A stretch of 52,037 nucleotides of DNA from a virus: positions 1-52,037 of the IMG/VR virus record IMGVR_UViG_3300036826_000115; one strand, 5' to 3'. A program made the position numbers and the translations under genes. A model generated the notes under the pieces. That model was not told the origin of the DNA. It worked only from the letters and a program-made list of their open reading frames with translations, and searched no databases. Shown here piece after piece: positions 39,603 to 45,766 of the stretch; position 1 is the first letter of the stretch, and every line of letters begins with the position of its first letter.

Positions 39603-39890
39603 GGCGCCGAGGGCGACGCTGACCGCGCCCTTGCTCCACATGTGGGACTTGGGCGGCGCGACCTCGAGGGTCGCGGCCCAGGCGTTCCACGCCGCGACGA
39701 ACGCGGTGTCCAGGTCCTTGCCGTTGGCCAGCGCGGACCAGCCGCTCTTGGCCATGATCAGCCGCTCGCTGATGCTGATGCGCGCCAGCCAGGACAGTCC
39801 CTGGGTGGAGGCGAGGAAGCCCTCCAGCGAGGCGCGCTGCTTCGCGCTGATCTTGTTGTTCCGGCCCATGACGAAAGCCGTGGTCTGCAT
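39600..39890 (-). CDS. 96-residue early protein related to the one at 37713
   Basis: ATG at 39890 after CAAAGGAGACTCATC. MQTTAFVMGRNNKISAKQRA, SLEGFLAST, then AKSGWSALANGKDLDTAFVA, AWNAW and PPKSHMWSKGAVSVALGA. Same order of motifs as residues 70-180 of the 261-residue protein. So this is the short, single-domain form of that family. Its leader carries AAUCCC hairpin 4. Confidence 0.75.
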   Translation of the reverse strand: MQTTAFVMGRNNKISAKQRASLEGFLASTQGLSWLARISISERLIMAKSGWSALANGKDLDTAFVAAWNAWAATLEVAPPKSHMWSKGAVSVALGA

Positions 39891-39915
39891 GATGAGTCTC
39901 CTTTGACTCTTGTTC

Positions 39916-39933
39916 GGATGCGGGATTGCACCC
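39916..39933 (-). ncRNA. AAUCCC-loop leader hairpin 4
   Basis: Minus-sense RNA GGGUGC-AAUCCC-GCAUCC: six pairs, one a G-U that on the opposite transcript would be an A-C mismatch. 25 bases before the ATG at 39890. Further upstream GTGGGGGGG/CCCCCCCGC forms a strong GC hairpin. Confidence 0.65.
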
Positions 39934-39993
39934 CCGGCGCGGTCCGTTCGGTTCACGGGCCGCCTCGGGGGTGGGGGGGTCACCCCCCCGCAC

Positions 39994-40245
39994 TCACACC
40001 AGGTACTTGTAGCGAGTCGAGCCGCCAATCGACAAGGGGTCGCGGCTGGGCGCGTCGACCTTCGCGTGTTCGAGGCATCGGTGCACGTTGCCGGGTCGAC
40101 TCACCAGGGCCGCTCGACCGCACGTGTCGCCAACGGGCACCATTCGCTTGGTCGAGCGGTACCTCGTGCCATCGAGCGGTGGCGTTCGAGTCACGGGTAC
40201 CCAGGTTGTCGTGTGTCGGTAATTACAGCGTTGGTCGTGTACCAC
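39994..40245 (-). CDS. Small zinc-binding-like basic protein
   Basis: 83 residues, GTG start after GAAAGGTACCTG. It reads RYRSTKRMVPVGDTCGRAAL, then VSRPGNVHRCLEHAKVDAPS. Cys, His, Cys and His (C-x(n)-H-x-C-x2-H) could hold zinc. Amino acid use looks natural; the opposite-strand frame is a shadow. Confidence 0.55.
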   Translation of the reverse strand: MVHDQRCNYRHTTTWVPVTRTPPLDGTRYRSTKRMVPVGDTCGRAALVSRPGNVHRCLEHAKVDAPSRDPLSIGGSTRYKYLV

Positions 40246-40458
40246 CAGGTACCTTTCGATAGGGGTCGAGGTGGGCGGCGCGCCCCCTGTGGGCGGCCCC
40301 CCGGCCCCCCGTGTGGGGGGCCTTGCTGCCTTGCACTACTATTATCGACTATTCGACGCCCCGCCGCCACCAGCTTCGCTGCGGCAGAGCGCCTGTTTGC
40401 CCTTGAGAGCTGACCTAGGACCGGGATGGACATAAGCCCCCAGCCGATAGAGAAGAAG

Positions 40459-40502
40459 TGTCACTCCGAACGTACTACTTTAGAGTGCCTTCCGGAGTGA
40501 CA
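40459..40502. repeat. 10-bp inverted repeat
   Basis: TGTCACTCCG (40459-40468) and CGGAGTGACA (40493-40502), 24 bases between. A third, near-matching copy (TCACTCCGG) is at about 40988, so this could be a protein-binding iteron and not only a hairpin. Confidence 0.6.
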
Positions 40503-41004
40503 GGCTCTCAACAGCGCTAGAGAGCAGGCCAGGAGTTCAGGGCTCACAGTGCCGGACCTGACGTAGACGTAGAGAGCAGCGCCCAGGGCGACGCTACCGA
40601 TGAGAGAAGAGAGAGATCTAGACATACCCCGATAGTCGGCAGGTCGGAGCCGGACTGTAGGGACGAGAGAAACTGCTCCCCCCCACCGGGATTTAGAGGA
40701 ATCCCCGTCCTTACATGCTTCGCCTTACTGGCTCTGACCCAGATCGAACGTTGCTGAGGATGTGGGATGAGAGGGCAGGGACCTAGTGACGACTCGGTCC
40801 CAGTCCCCCAGGGCTCTCCACCCTAGATCCCCCACATCGCCTGGCGAGCGCAACGTTGGCACGACGACCGCGACGTCTACGGGCACTTCTGTTACCGAAA
40901 TGCGTAATCCCGGCTGAGTGGCCGGGATGAGTGGTACTCTTGGAGGTATCACAACGCATAGCTCCCGGAGCATAACGCATAGCAACGTCACTCCGGGGGC
41001 GTGT

Positions 41005-41039
41005 CTCAGCCCCGGAAGCCTCCGAGCCCCGGGGCTGAG
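41005..41039. terminator. 11-bp hairpin after the 42.7-41.1 kb operon
   Basis: CTCAGCCCCGG (41005-41015) and CCGGGGCTGAG (41029-41039), 13-base loop. It stands 43 bases after the last stop of the minus-strand operon. On the minus strand no T tract follows, so it may work as a barrier or a factor-assisted terminator. Confidence 0.5.
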
Positions 41040-41081
41040 CCGTCTTTAGGAAGATCGGTATTTCGGAACTGACCCTGTGAT

Positions 41082-41231
41082 CTACAGGGGTTTTGCCCTT
41101 TCGGGCAAACATTCTCGGATACACGTCTTACAGACGAAACGATCGGGTGTGTCGCCGCCGAAGCACACTCTCCAGAACGCCGTCCCGCAGCAGTCGCTCG
41201 ACAGGAACGCCGACGTGTAGAGCATCGTCAT
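41082..41231 (-). CDS. 49-residue Cys-rich protein
   Basis: ATG overlaps the upstream stop (ATGA at 41228-41231). MTMLYTSAFLSSDCCGTAFW, then RFVCKTCIRECLPERAKPL. CC and CxxCxxxC could bind zinc. Pairs with the zinc-ribbon gene before it. Confidence 0.65.
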   Translation of the reverse strand: MTMLYTSAFLSSDCCGTAFWRVCFGGDTPDRFVCKTCIRECLPERAKPL

Positions 41232-41455
41232 CGCCGGATGCACTCCGGGCAGAGGACAACTCGTTGGGCGATGTCCTTCTCGCTGATCCCGAACATCTGA
41301 GCGGTCTTCCCACACGAGACGCAGGTGACCGTGATACCACGCTCCTCGTCCGGATTCGTGGAGACGAAGAATGTGTCCATCCCATCGTGCTGCGCCGCGA
41401 TCTGTTGCGGGACGATCTGCTTCTCGATGATGTGCTTCTCTAGGTCTTCGTCCAT
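41228..41455 (-). CDS. Zinc-ribbon protein
   Basis: 75 residues. An acidic helical start (MDEDLEKHIIEKQIVPQQIA), then VTCVSCGKTAQMFGISEKDI and VLCPECIRR: two CxxC pairs about 25 residues apart, a zinc ribbon. Probably binds nucleic acid or a protein partner. Confidence 0.75.
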   Translation of the reverse strand: MDEDLEKHIIEKQIVPQQIAAQHDGMDTFFVSTNPDEERGITVTCVSCGKTAQMFGISEKDIAQRVVLCPECIRR

Positions 41456-41461
41456 GTCCTC

Positions 41462-41734
41462 TCAGTTCTGGTCGGCATCTATTCCTCCTTGGAGGGCGAG
41501 ACGCTCCGCCTTGTGCACAGCTCCCCAGGCGAGCTTCAACGCCATGAGCACGTACTGGCCTTCGGGCTCGGTGGAGGCGACGGCGACCCTCTGGTTCGGG
41601 GCCGTCACGACGACGGTGATGTTCGGGGCGATGTCCTCACCTCCGAACTCCTCCATCAGCCCGCTCTTGATCCGCTCCATCGCACGATGCACGAGCGCCT
41701 CGGACGGATCGTCGGGATCGTGGAAGTGTCTCAC
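41462..41734 (-). CDS. Hypothetical 90-residue protein
   Basis: MRHFHDPDDPSEALVHRAME, then beta strands (NITVVVTAPNQRVAVASTEP) and a helix (LMALKLAWGAVHKAERLALQ). Coupled to the upstream gene. Unknown. Confidence 0.65.
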   Translation of the reverse strand: MRHFHDPDDPSEALVHRAMERIKSGLMEEFGGEDIAPNITVVVTAPNQRVAVASTEPEGQYVLMALKLAWGAVHKAERLALQGGIDADQN

Positions 41735-42357
41735 GTCGTGTAGTCCTTCAATCGCTTATAGACCTCCGCCAGCGCACCCGCCGCCTCCTGTGCGTCTTTC
41801 TTCCACTGCTCCACCATCTGCGCGTTGGGTTCCGTCGCCAGTGCCTCCTCCACCCCGGCGAAGGCTTGCTCGGCGAGGACGTGACAGTCGCGCACGCGAT
41901 GGGCGACCTTGTTGCGGATCAGCTTGGTCCGCGCTCCGGCGTGCGGCTTCTTGTTCTTCCTCCGGAACGGCTCCACCACCGAACGGACCTGTCGGGCGGT
42001 GGGCTGCGACTCCTCCTTCAAGATCCCGGCCCACACCTCCCCCAACTTGTCCGGCTCCGCTCTCAGCACGGGGACCAACTCGCGAGCCACGAGGTCGTTC
42101 GGGGGGACCGGGAGATCGGCCATCAGCAGTGCCTCGGCCACGCGCCCCGCTCGCACCAGTTGCTCACCACGTCCGCGGGTCTGCCCGAACTCCTCCTCCC
42201 AGTAGTGCCCCCAGCTCTCGTATCCCAAGGCCAGATGGACCGACTTCTTGTACAGCTCGTAGACGCGGACCCAGAGCGCGCTGGCCTCCGCTTTCACCTC
42301 GTCGGTCAGCTTACGCGCCTCTTCCTTGGTGACCCGGGATTGCTCTACGGTCTCCAT
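41731..42357 (-). CDS. Putative DNA-binding early protein
   Basis: 208 residues, ATG at 42357 after GAGGGAGAGGCA. Long helices with LALGYESWGHYWEEEFGQTR, then GRGEQLVRAGRVAEALL. The motif G-Y-x-S-W-x-x-Y-x-x-x-E-F-G-x-x-x-x-x-x-x-x-L-x-x-A is that of helix-turn-helix domains in phage replication or ParB-like proteins (x-x-S-W-E-D-Y-x-x-x-x-x-G-x-S-R-S). The rest is helical and basic (VEPFRRKNKKPHAGARTKL). May control early transcription or replication. Confidence 0.6.
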   Translation of the reverse strand: METVEQSRVTKEEARKLTDEVKAEASALWVRVYELYKKSVHLALGYESWGHYWEEEFGQTRGRGEQLVRAGRVAEALLMADLPVPPNDLVARELVPVLRAEPDKLGEVWAGILKEESQPTARQVRSVVEPFRRKNKKPHAGARTKLIRNKVAHRVRDCHVLAEQAFAGVEEALATEPNAQMVEQWKKDAQEAAGALAEVYKRLKDYTT

Positions 42358-42662
42358 TGCCTCTCCCTCGTTCGTCGTTCGTGACCGTTCATACTGTGAG
42401 CGCGTTCTTGCGCTTCGACACGCGCCTGCGTCAGTTGATCGGCGAAGGTGTGATCCGGATTCGGGCTGGAGGGCCGGTCGAACTGGACACGGAAGCACAC
42501 GATCCACTGCGCACCCTTCTGCAACCGGACCTCGTAGCCGTTGCCGTCCTTATCGGGGACGGAGACGACGTACCACTTGCGGATCAGACGTCCGCGCACG
42601 TAGGCGCGATCGATCAGCGCACCGAGCGCCGCCGCTCCCGCCATGAGGAGCAGATCGAACAT
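42345..42662 (-). CDS. 105-residue membrane-associated protein
   Basis: ATG at 42662 after CAGAAAGGAGAGCG. MFDLLLMAGAAALGALIDRA is a hydrophobic N-terminal helix; then a beta-rich domain (KWYVVSVPDKDGNGYEVRLQ, KGAQWIVCFRVQF) and a charged end. First gene behind element D, so probably among the first made. Unknown role. Confidence 0.7.
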   Translation of the reverse strand: MFDLLLMAGAAALGALIDRAYVRGRLIRKWYVVSVPDKDGNGYEVRLQKGAQWIVCFRVQFDRPSSPNPDHTFADQLTQARVEAQERAHSMNGHERRTRERQWRP

Positions 42663-42686
42663 CGCTCTCCTTTCTGGAGAAGGGGC

Positions 42687-42760
42687 GGGAGCGCCCGGCG
42701 ATCCCAACCCGACCTCCTAGGAGGGTGAGACTCAGAAGCCGGGTCTTTCCGGGCGCTCCC
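42687..42760 (-). repeat. Long stem-loop in the leader of the first early operon
   Basis: GGGAGCGCCCGG (42687-42698) and CCGGGCGCTCCC (42749-42760), 12 perfect pairs closing a 50-base loop. The loop itself has the 12-bp palindrome CCTCCTAGGAGG (42713-42724). The stem lies between element D and the first ribosome site, so it would be part of the mRNA leader. Confidence 0.7.
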
Positions 42761-42794
42761 ACGGCCCACGAGACCGCGTAGGGCCGCCAAGAGT

Positions 42795-42830
42795 ATGGTT
42801 GCACGGGACGCATTCGGCTGCTTCGGCCGA
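42795..42830 (-). promoter_or_regulatory. Conserved early element D (TCGGCCGA type)
   Basis: Minus strand TCGGCCGA (42830-42823), AGCAGCCGAATGCGTC, then AACCAT/CATACT at the -10 place (42800-42792). The weakest match of the four but in the expected divergent region between the two genome arms. Confidence 0.5.
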
Positions 42831-42903
42831 GGCGTGTGTCGTATAACTCCGTCCGGGCTAGGTGATAGTCTCCGTGTTTATGATTTCCCAAGAGCTTGAG
42901 GGC

Positions 42904-43545
42904 ATGGCCGTCCCTCTCCAAGAACTGGTCACACATCCGGGGAACCCGCGACGCGGTTCCATCGACACCATCAAGCAGTCGCTGGAGCGATTCGGTCAGG
43001 TGAGACCGATCGTGGTACACGAGGGCGATGGCGTGATCCTGGCCGGGAATCACACGTTCCTGGCCGCGAGCGAGCTCGGCTGGGACAAGATCGCCGTGGT
43101 GATGGTCGATCTCCCCGAGGACGAGGCTACCGCCTACATGCTGATGGACAATCGCAGTGGGGACATGGCGACCTGGGATGACGTGGGGCTGGCCGAGGTC
43201 CTCGCCGATCTCCACTCCAAGGACATGCTCGACGCCACCGGCTTCACGCTCGACGATCTGGAGGACTTGCAGGCCGCGCTGGATCAGGTCGCGCTCACGG
43301 AGCCCGAGGAGTTCACGGGTGACTACACCGAGACCATCGAGGAGACCGCCGAGCGCTGGAAAGATCACAACGAGGGTGCGAATCGGGAGATCGTCATGCT
43401 CCTCCCGCACGACGATTACGAGATCTTCATGGCGGCCGTCCGGGACCTGATGGCACAGTATGAGGAGACGAGTCAGACGCGCATGATCTTCAAGGCTGTC
43501 ACCGAGTGGGCGGTGTTTCTCAAGGGGCAGGCCGCTCATGGCTGA
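42904..43545 (+). CDS. ParB/sulfiredoxin-fold protein of the DNA-modification cassette
   Basis: 213 residues from the ATG at 42904 (GAGGGC before it), reading MAVPLQELVTHPGNPRRGSI. Upstream ATG (42880) and GTG (42862) starts are possible, but TATGAT at 42878-42883 looks like a -10. The N-terminal domain has the ParB pattern (H-P-x-N-P-R-x-G/D, then FGQVRPIVV, then GVILAGNHTFLAASELGW). ParB-fold proteins of this kind often stand next to phage DNA-modification enzymes and may act as nucleases or NTPases. No HTH of plasmid ParB is present. Overlaps the glycosyltransferase by eight bases. Confidence 0.8.
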   Translation: MAVPLQELVTHPGNPRRGSIDTIKQSLERFGQVRPIVVHEGDGVILAGNHTFLAASELGWDKIAVVMVDLPEDEATAYMLMDNRSGDMATWDDVGLAEVLADLHSKDMLDATGFTLDDLEDLQAALDQVALTEPEEFTGDYTETIEETAERWKDHNEGANREIVMLLPHDDYEIFMAAVRDLMAQYEETSQTRMIFKAVTEWAVFLKGQAAHG

Positions 43546-44320
43546 TACGTGGCCGCACTTCGCGATCCCGTCCTATCATCGTGCACTCATCTGTCAGGAG
43601 CGTACCCTCGCCACGCTAGAGGAGATGGAGGTTCCGAGGGAGAAGATCACGCTGTTCGTATCCGATCCGGACGAGTACATCTTCTACAAGAACGCCTGCG
43701 ATCCCCAGCGCTACGGGAAGATCGTCGTCGCCGAGAAGGGCATGGGAGCAGTGCGACGCTTCATCGCGCACTACTACCCGGAGGGGATGCGCGTCGTCAA
43801 CGTGGATGATGACATCAGCGGCTTCTACATCAAGCGTGACGACAAGCGCTACGATCCGATGACGCCGCACGAGTTCCACGGGATGGTGAAGATGGGCTTC
43901 TGGGCGTGTCAGGAGGCGGGCTGTCGGCTGTGGGGGATCTATCCCGTCCTCAACGCGCTGTTCATGAAGCGACGCGTCCGCGTGGGCCTCACCTACATCG
44001 TCGGTGCGTTCTGGGGCGTGATCAACAGCCAGGAGCGCGAGCTCCAGGTCACCCTCGACGACAAGGAGGATTTCGAGCGCACGATCAAGTTCTTCCAGGC
44101 CGACGGGGCCGTCGTTCGGTTGGAGGCGTACAGCCTCAAGACGTCCTACTACAACACACCCGGTGGGATGCAGATCGATCGCACGCCGGAACGGATCGAC
44201 GCCTCTGCCCGTGAGTTGGTGCGACGTTATCCGCTCCTGGCTAAGCTCAACTTGACCAAGGCGTCCGGGCACACGGAGGTCCGGCTGGTGGATCCCAAGG
44301 GACGGAAGGTGCTGACATGA
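43538..44320 (+). CDS. Glycosyltransferase 1, TET-associated type (GT-A fold)
   Basis: 260 residues. HFAIPSYHRALICQERTLAT at the N terminus and MRVVNVDDDISGFYIKR with D90-D92 are the nucleotide-sugar site of GT-A enzymes. FWACQEAGCRLWGIYPVLNA and GAFWGVINSQERELQVTLDD, EDFERTIKFFQADGAVVRLE are typical of the family that glycosylates hydroxymethylated bases in phages with TET/JBP enzymes. It should add a sugar to 5-hydroxymethylcytosine. The stop overlaps the dioxygenase start (ATGA). Confidence 0.8.
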   Translation: MADTWPHFAIPSYHRALICQERTLATLEEMEVPREKITLFVSDPDEYIFYKNACDPQRYGKIVVAEKGMGAVRRFIAHYYPEGMRVVNVDDDISGFYIKRDDKRYDPMTPHEFHGMVKMGFWACQEAGCRLWGIYPVLNALFMKRRVRVGLTYIVGAFWGVINSQERELQVTLDDKEDFERTIKFFQADGAVVRLEAYSLKTSYYNTPGGMQIDRTPERIDASARELVRRYPLLAKLNLTKASGHTEVRLVDPKGRKVLT

Positions 44321-45198
44321 TCGAGGCACGGCTGCGGACCAAGATCACCCAACAGGAGTTGGACCAGAAAGTGGGTAAGGTCCTGACTCCGAATGATGTG
44401 AACTTGATGCTGGCCGGACCCTCCCGCATCTTGCTCCCATCCGGCCAGCCATTGTGTATCTACCTGCCGGGTGCGCTCCGCAAACAGATGGACGAGGTGT
44501 GGTCCGTCCTCCAGACGATCAAGATGCCCACCGACAATCGGGGTCTCGCCTCGGGCACGCAACGGGTCAACGCGGGCGGCAACCGGAGCCGGACGATGCC
44601 GGTCCTCAGTGGGATCATGGGCTCGATGGACGCCGGGCCGGGGCGAGGATACTGTCGTTTGACGACGTACACGAGGGAGAACGTGGAGAAGTGGGCCGCG
44701 ATGGTTCCGTTCCTGCGTCACATCGCCGACAAGTTCCACACCTACGTACCCGAACGCTTCTCGAACCAGCACCGGATCGCCCTCCAAACCTCACCCGAAT
44801 GGGTTGTTCCCGGGACACCCTTTACCACGATCACGGTCAACAACAGCTACAGCACTGGTGTCCACAAGGACAAGGGCGACCTGGACGAGGGGTTCTCCTG
44901 CCTCGTCGTGGGACGTGCCGGTTCCTACACCGGAGGGTGGCTCTGCTTCCCAGAGTATCGCGTCGGGGTAGACATGCAGCACGGTGATCTTCTCCTCATG
45001 GACGCACATCAGTGGCATGGGAACACGCAGATGACATGCTCTTGCGGCAATATTCTGTCCCAACGGCCCTGTAAGCTCTGTGGAGGTGAACGAGTTTCCG
45101 TCGTTTGCTACTACCGAACCAAGATGGTGCGATGCGGGACCAGAGAACAAGAGAACCAGAAGCGCGTAGTCGCGTCAGAGGCGAGGGCCGGTGTCTGA
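44317..45198 (+). CDS. TET/JBP-family 2-oxoglutarate/Fe(II) dioxygenase
   Basis: 293 residues. It should hydroxylate the 5-methyl group of 5-methylcytosine (or thymine) in DNA. TTITVNNSYSTGVHKDKGDL gives the iron ligands H183 and D185. DLLLMDAHQWHGNTQM gives the second His (231 or 234). SVVCYYR gives the 2-oxoglutarate Arg (267, less likely 259). The helical N terminus and double-stranded beta-helix spacing fit TET/JBP proteins. Unusual: CSCGNILSQRPCKLCGG (241-257), a CxC/CxxC zinc ribbon, between the second His and the Arg. Placed between ParB-glycosyltransferase and terminase genes. Confidence 0.88.
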   Translation: MIEARLRTKITQQELDQKVGKVLTPNDVNLMLAGPSRILLPSGQPLCIYLPGALRKQMDEVWSVLQTIKMPTDNRGLASGTQRVNAGGNRSRTMPVLSGIMGSMDAGPGRGYCRLTTYTRENVEKWAAMVPFLRHIADKFHTYVPERFSNQHRIALQTSPEWVVPGTPFTTITVNNSYSTGVHKDKGDLDEGFSCLVVGRAGSYTGGWLCFPEYRVGVDMQHGDLLLMDAHQWHGNTQMTCSCGNILSQRPCKLCGGERVSVVCYYRTKMVRCGTREQENQKRVVASEARAGV

Positions 45199-45766
45199 TC
45201 ACAACGGAGTATTTCGCCCGGAAGCCGACGCACATCAAGGGCCAGATGAAGCTGTTCACGCCGAAGAAGAAGAGCGCCTCGGGCACCGTCGCGAGGTAGC
45301 CCGACGTACTCGCGGCGGGATCATCGAGCGCGCCAAGCGACGTAATCGCGTGCTAGAACTGCGCGCCGCCGGGCTGACGGAGGCGCAGATCGCCGAGCAG
45401 TTGTCCATGTCCCAGTCCAACGTCAGCCGCAGCATCCAGCGGGCGTTGACCAAGTGGGCCGAGCAGGACGCGCAGAACGTCGAACAGGTACGGGCGATGA
45501 AGCTGTTCGAGCTGGATCAACTCAAGCGCGCTATCTGGGCGAGGGCGTTGAAGGGTGATCTCAACGCCGTGCGCGAGGCGGCCAAGATCATCGGGATGCA
45601 GTCGCGTATCGCGGGTGCCGACAGCCCGGTGAAGATCGAGCGGCACACGACCGTCGAGGTCGGCATCGACACCGCTGAGATTGATCGCATGGAGTCGGCG
45701 TGGCTGGCGAGCGGCGGTGACGTGATCGACGGGACAGCGATAGACGATGATCCGGACGTTCGGTAA
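45191..45766 (+). CDS. Helix-turn-helix protein, terminase small subunit candidate
   Basis: 191 residues from GTG at 45191. A charged N terminus is followed by ELRAAGLTEAQIAEQLSMSQ, SNVSRSIQRALTKW, an HTH of the sigma-70-4/transposase type. The C-terminal half is helical (MKLFELDQLKRAIWARALKG). Upstream of the large terminase, this pattern fits a small terminase subunit. A second frame (45105-45299) overlaps the start region but is probably a shadow. The gap to terL by the second glycosyltransferase is unusual. Confidence 0.6.
   Translation: MSDHNGVFRPEADAHQGPDEAVHAEEEERLGHRREVARRTRGGIIERAKRRNRVLELRAAGLTEAQIAEQLSMSQSNVSRSIQRALTKWAEQDAQNVEQVRAMKLFELDQLKRAIWARALKGDLNAVREAAKIIGMQSRIAGADSPVKIERHTTVEVGIDTAEIDRMESAWLASGGDVIDGTAIDDDPDVR

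Larger units (their letters stand above)
40246..41081. other. 836-bp noncoding region with several repeats
   Basis: The largest gap in the genome. No convincing gene. It holds a 10-bp inverted repeat (TGTCACTCCG at 40459, CGGAGTGACA at 40493), another TCACTCCGG near 40988, direct repeats AACGCATAGC at 40953 and 40974, a GGGACC/GGTCCC pair near 40770-40802, many AGAGAG runs, and a hairpin at 41005-41039. A replication origin, packaging or regulatory region are all possible. Confidence 0.6.

Noticed and set aside
40725-40991. 88-codon minus-strand frame in the noncoding region
   Set aside because: No ribosome site, unnatural amino acid order, crosses several repeats.
45105-45299. 64-codon plus-strand frame overlapping the dioxygenase and HTH genes
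   Set aside because: Its first half lies in the dioxygenase gene, and the last 17 codons (MKLFTPKKKSASGTVAR) have no ribosome site. It might be a tiny gene but support is poor.
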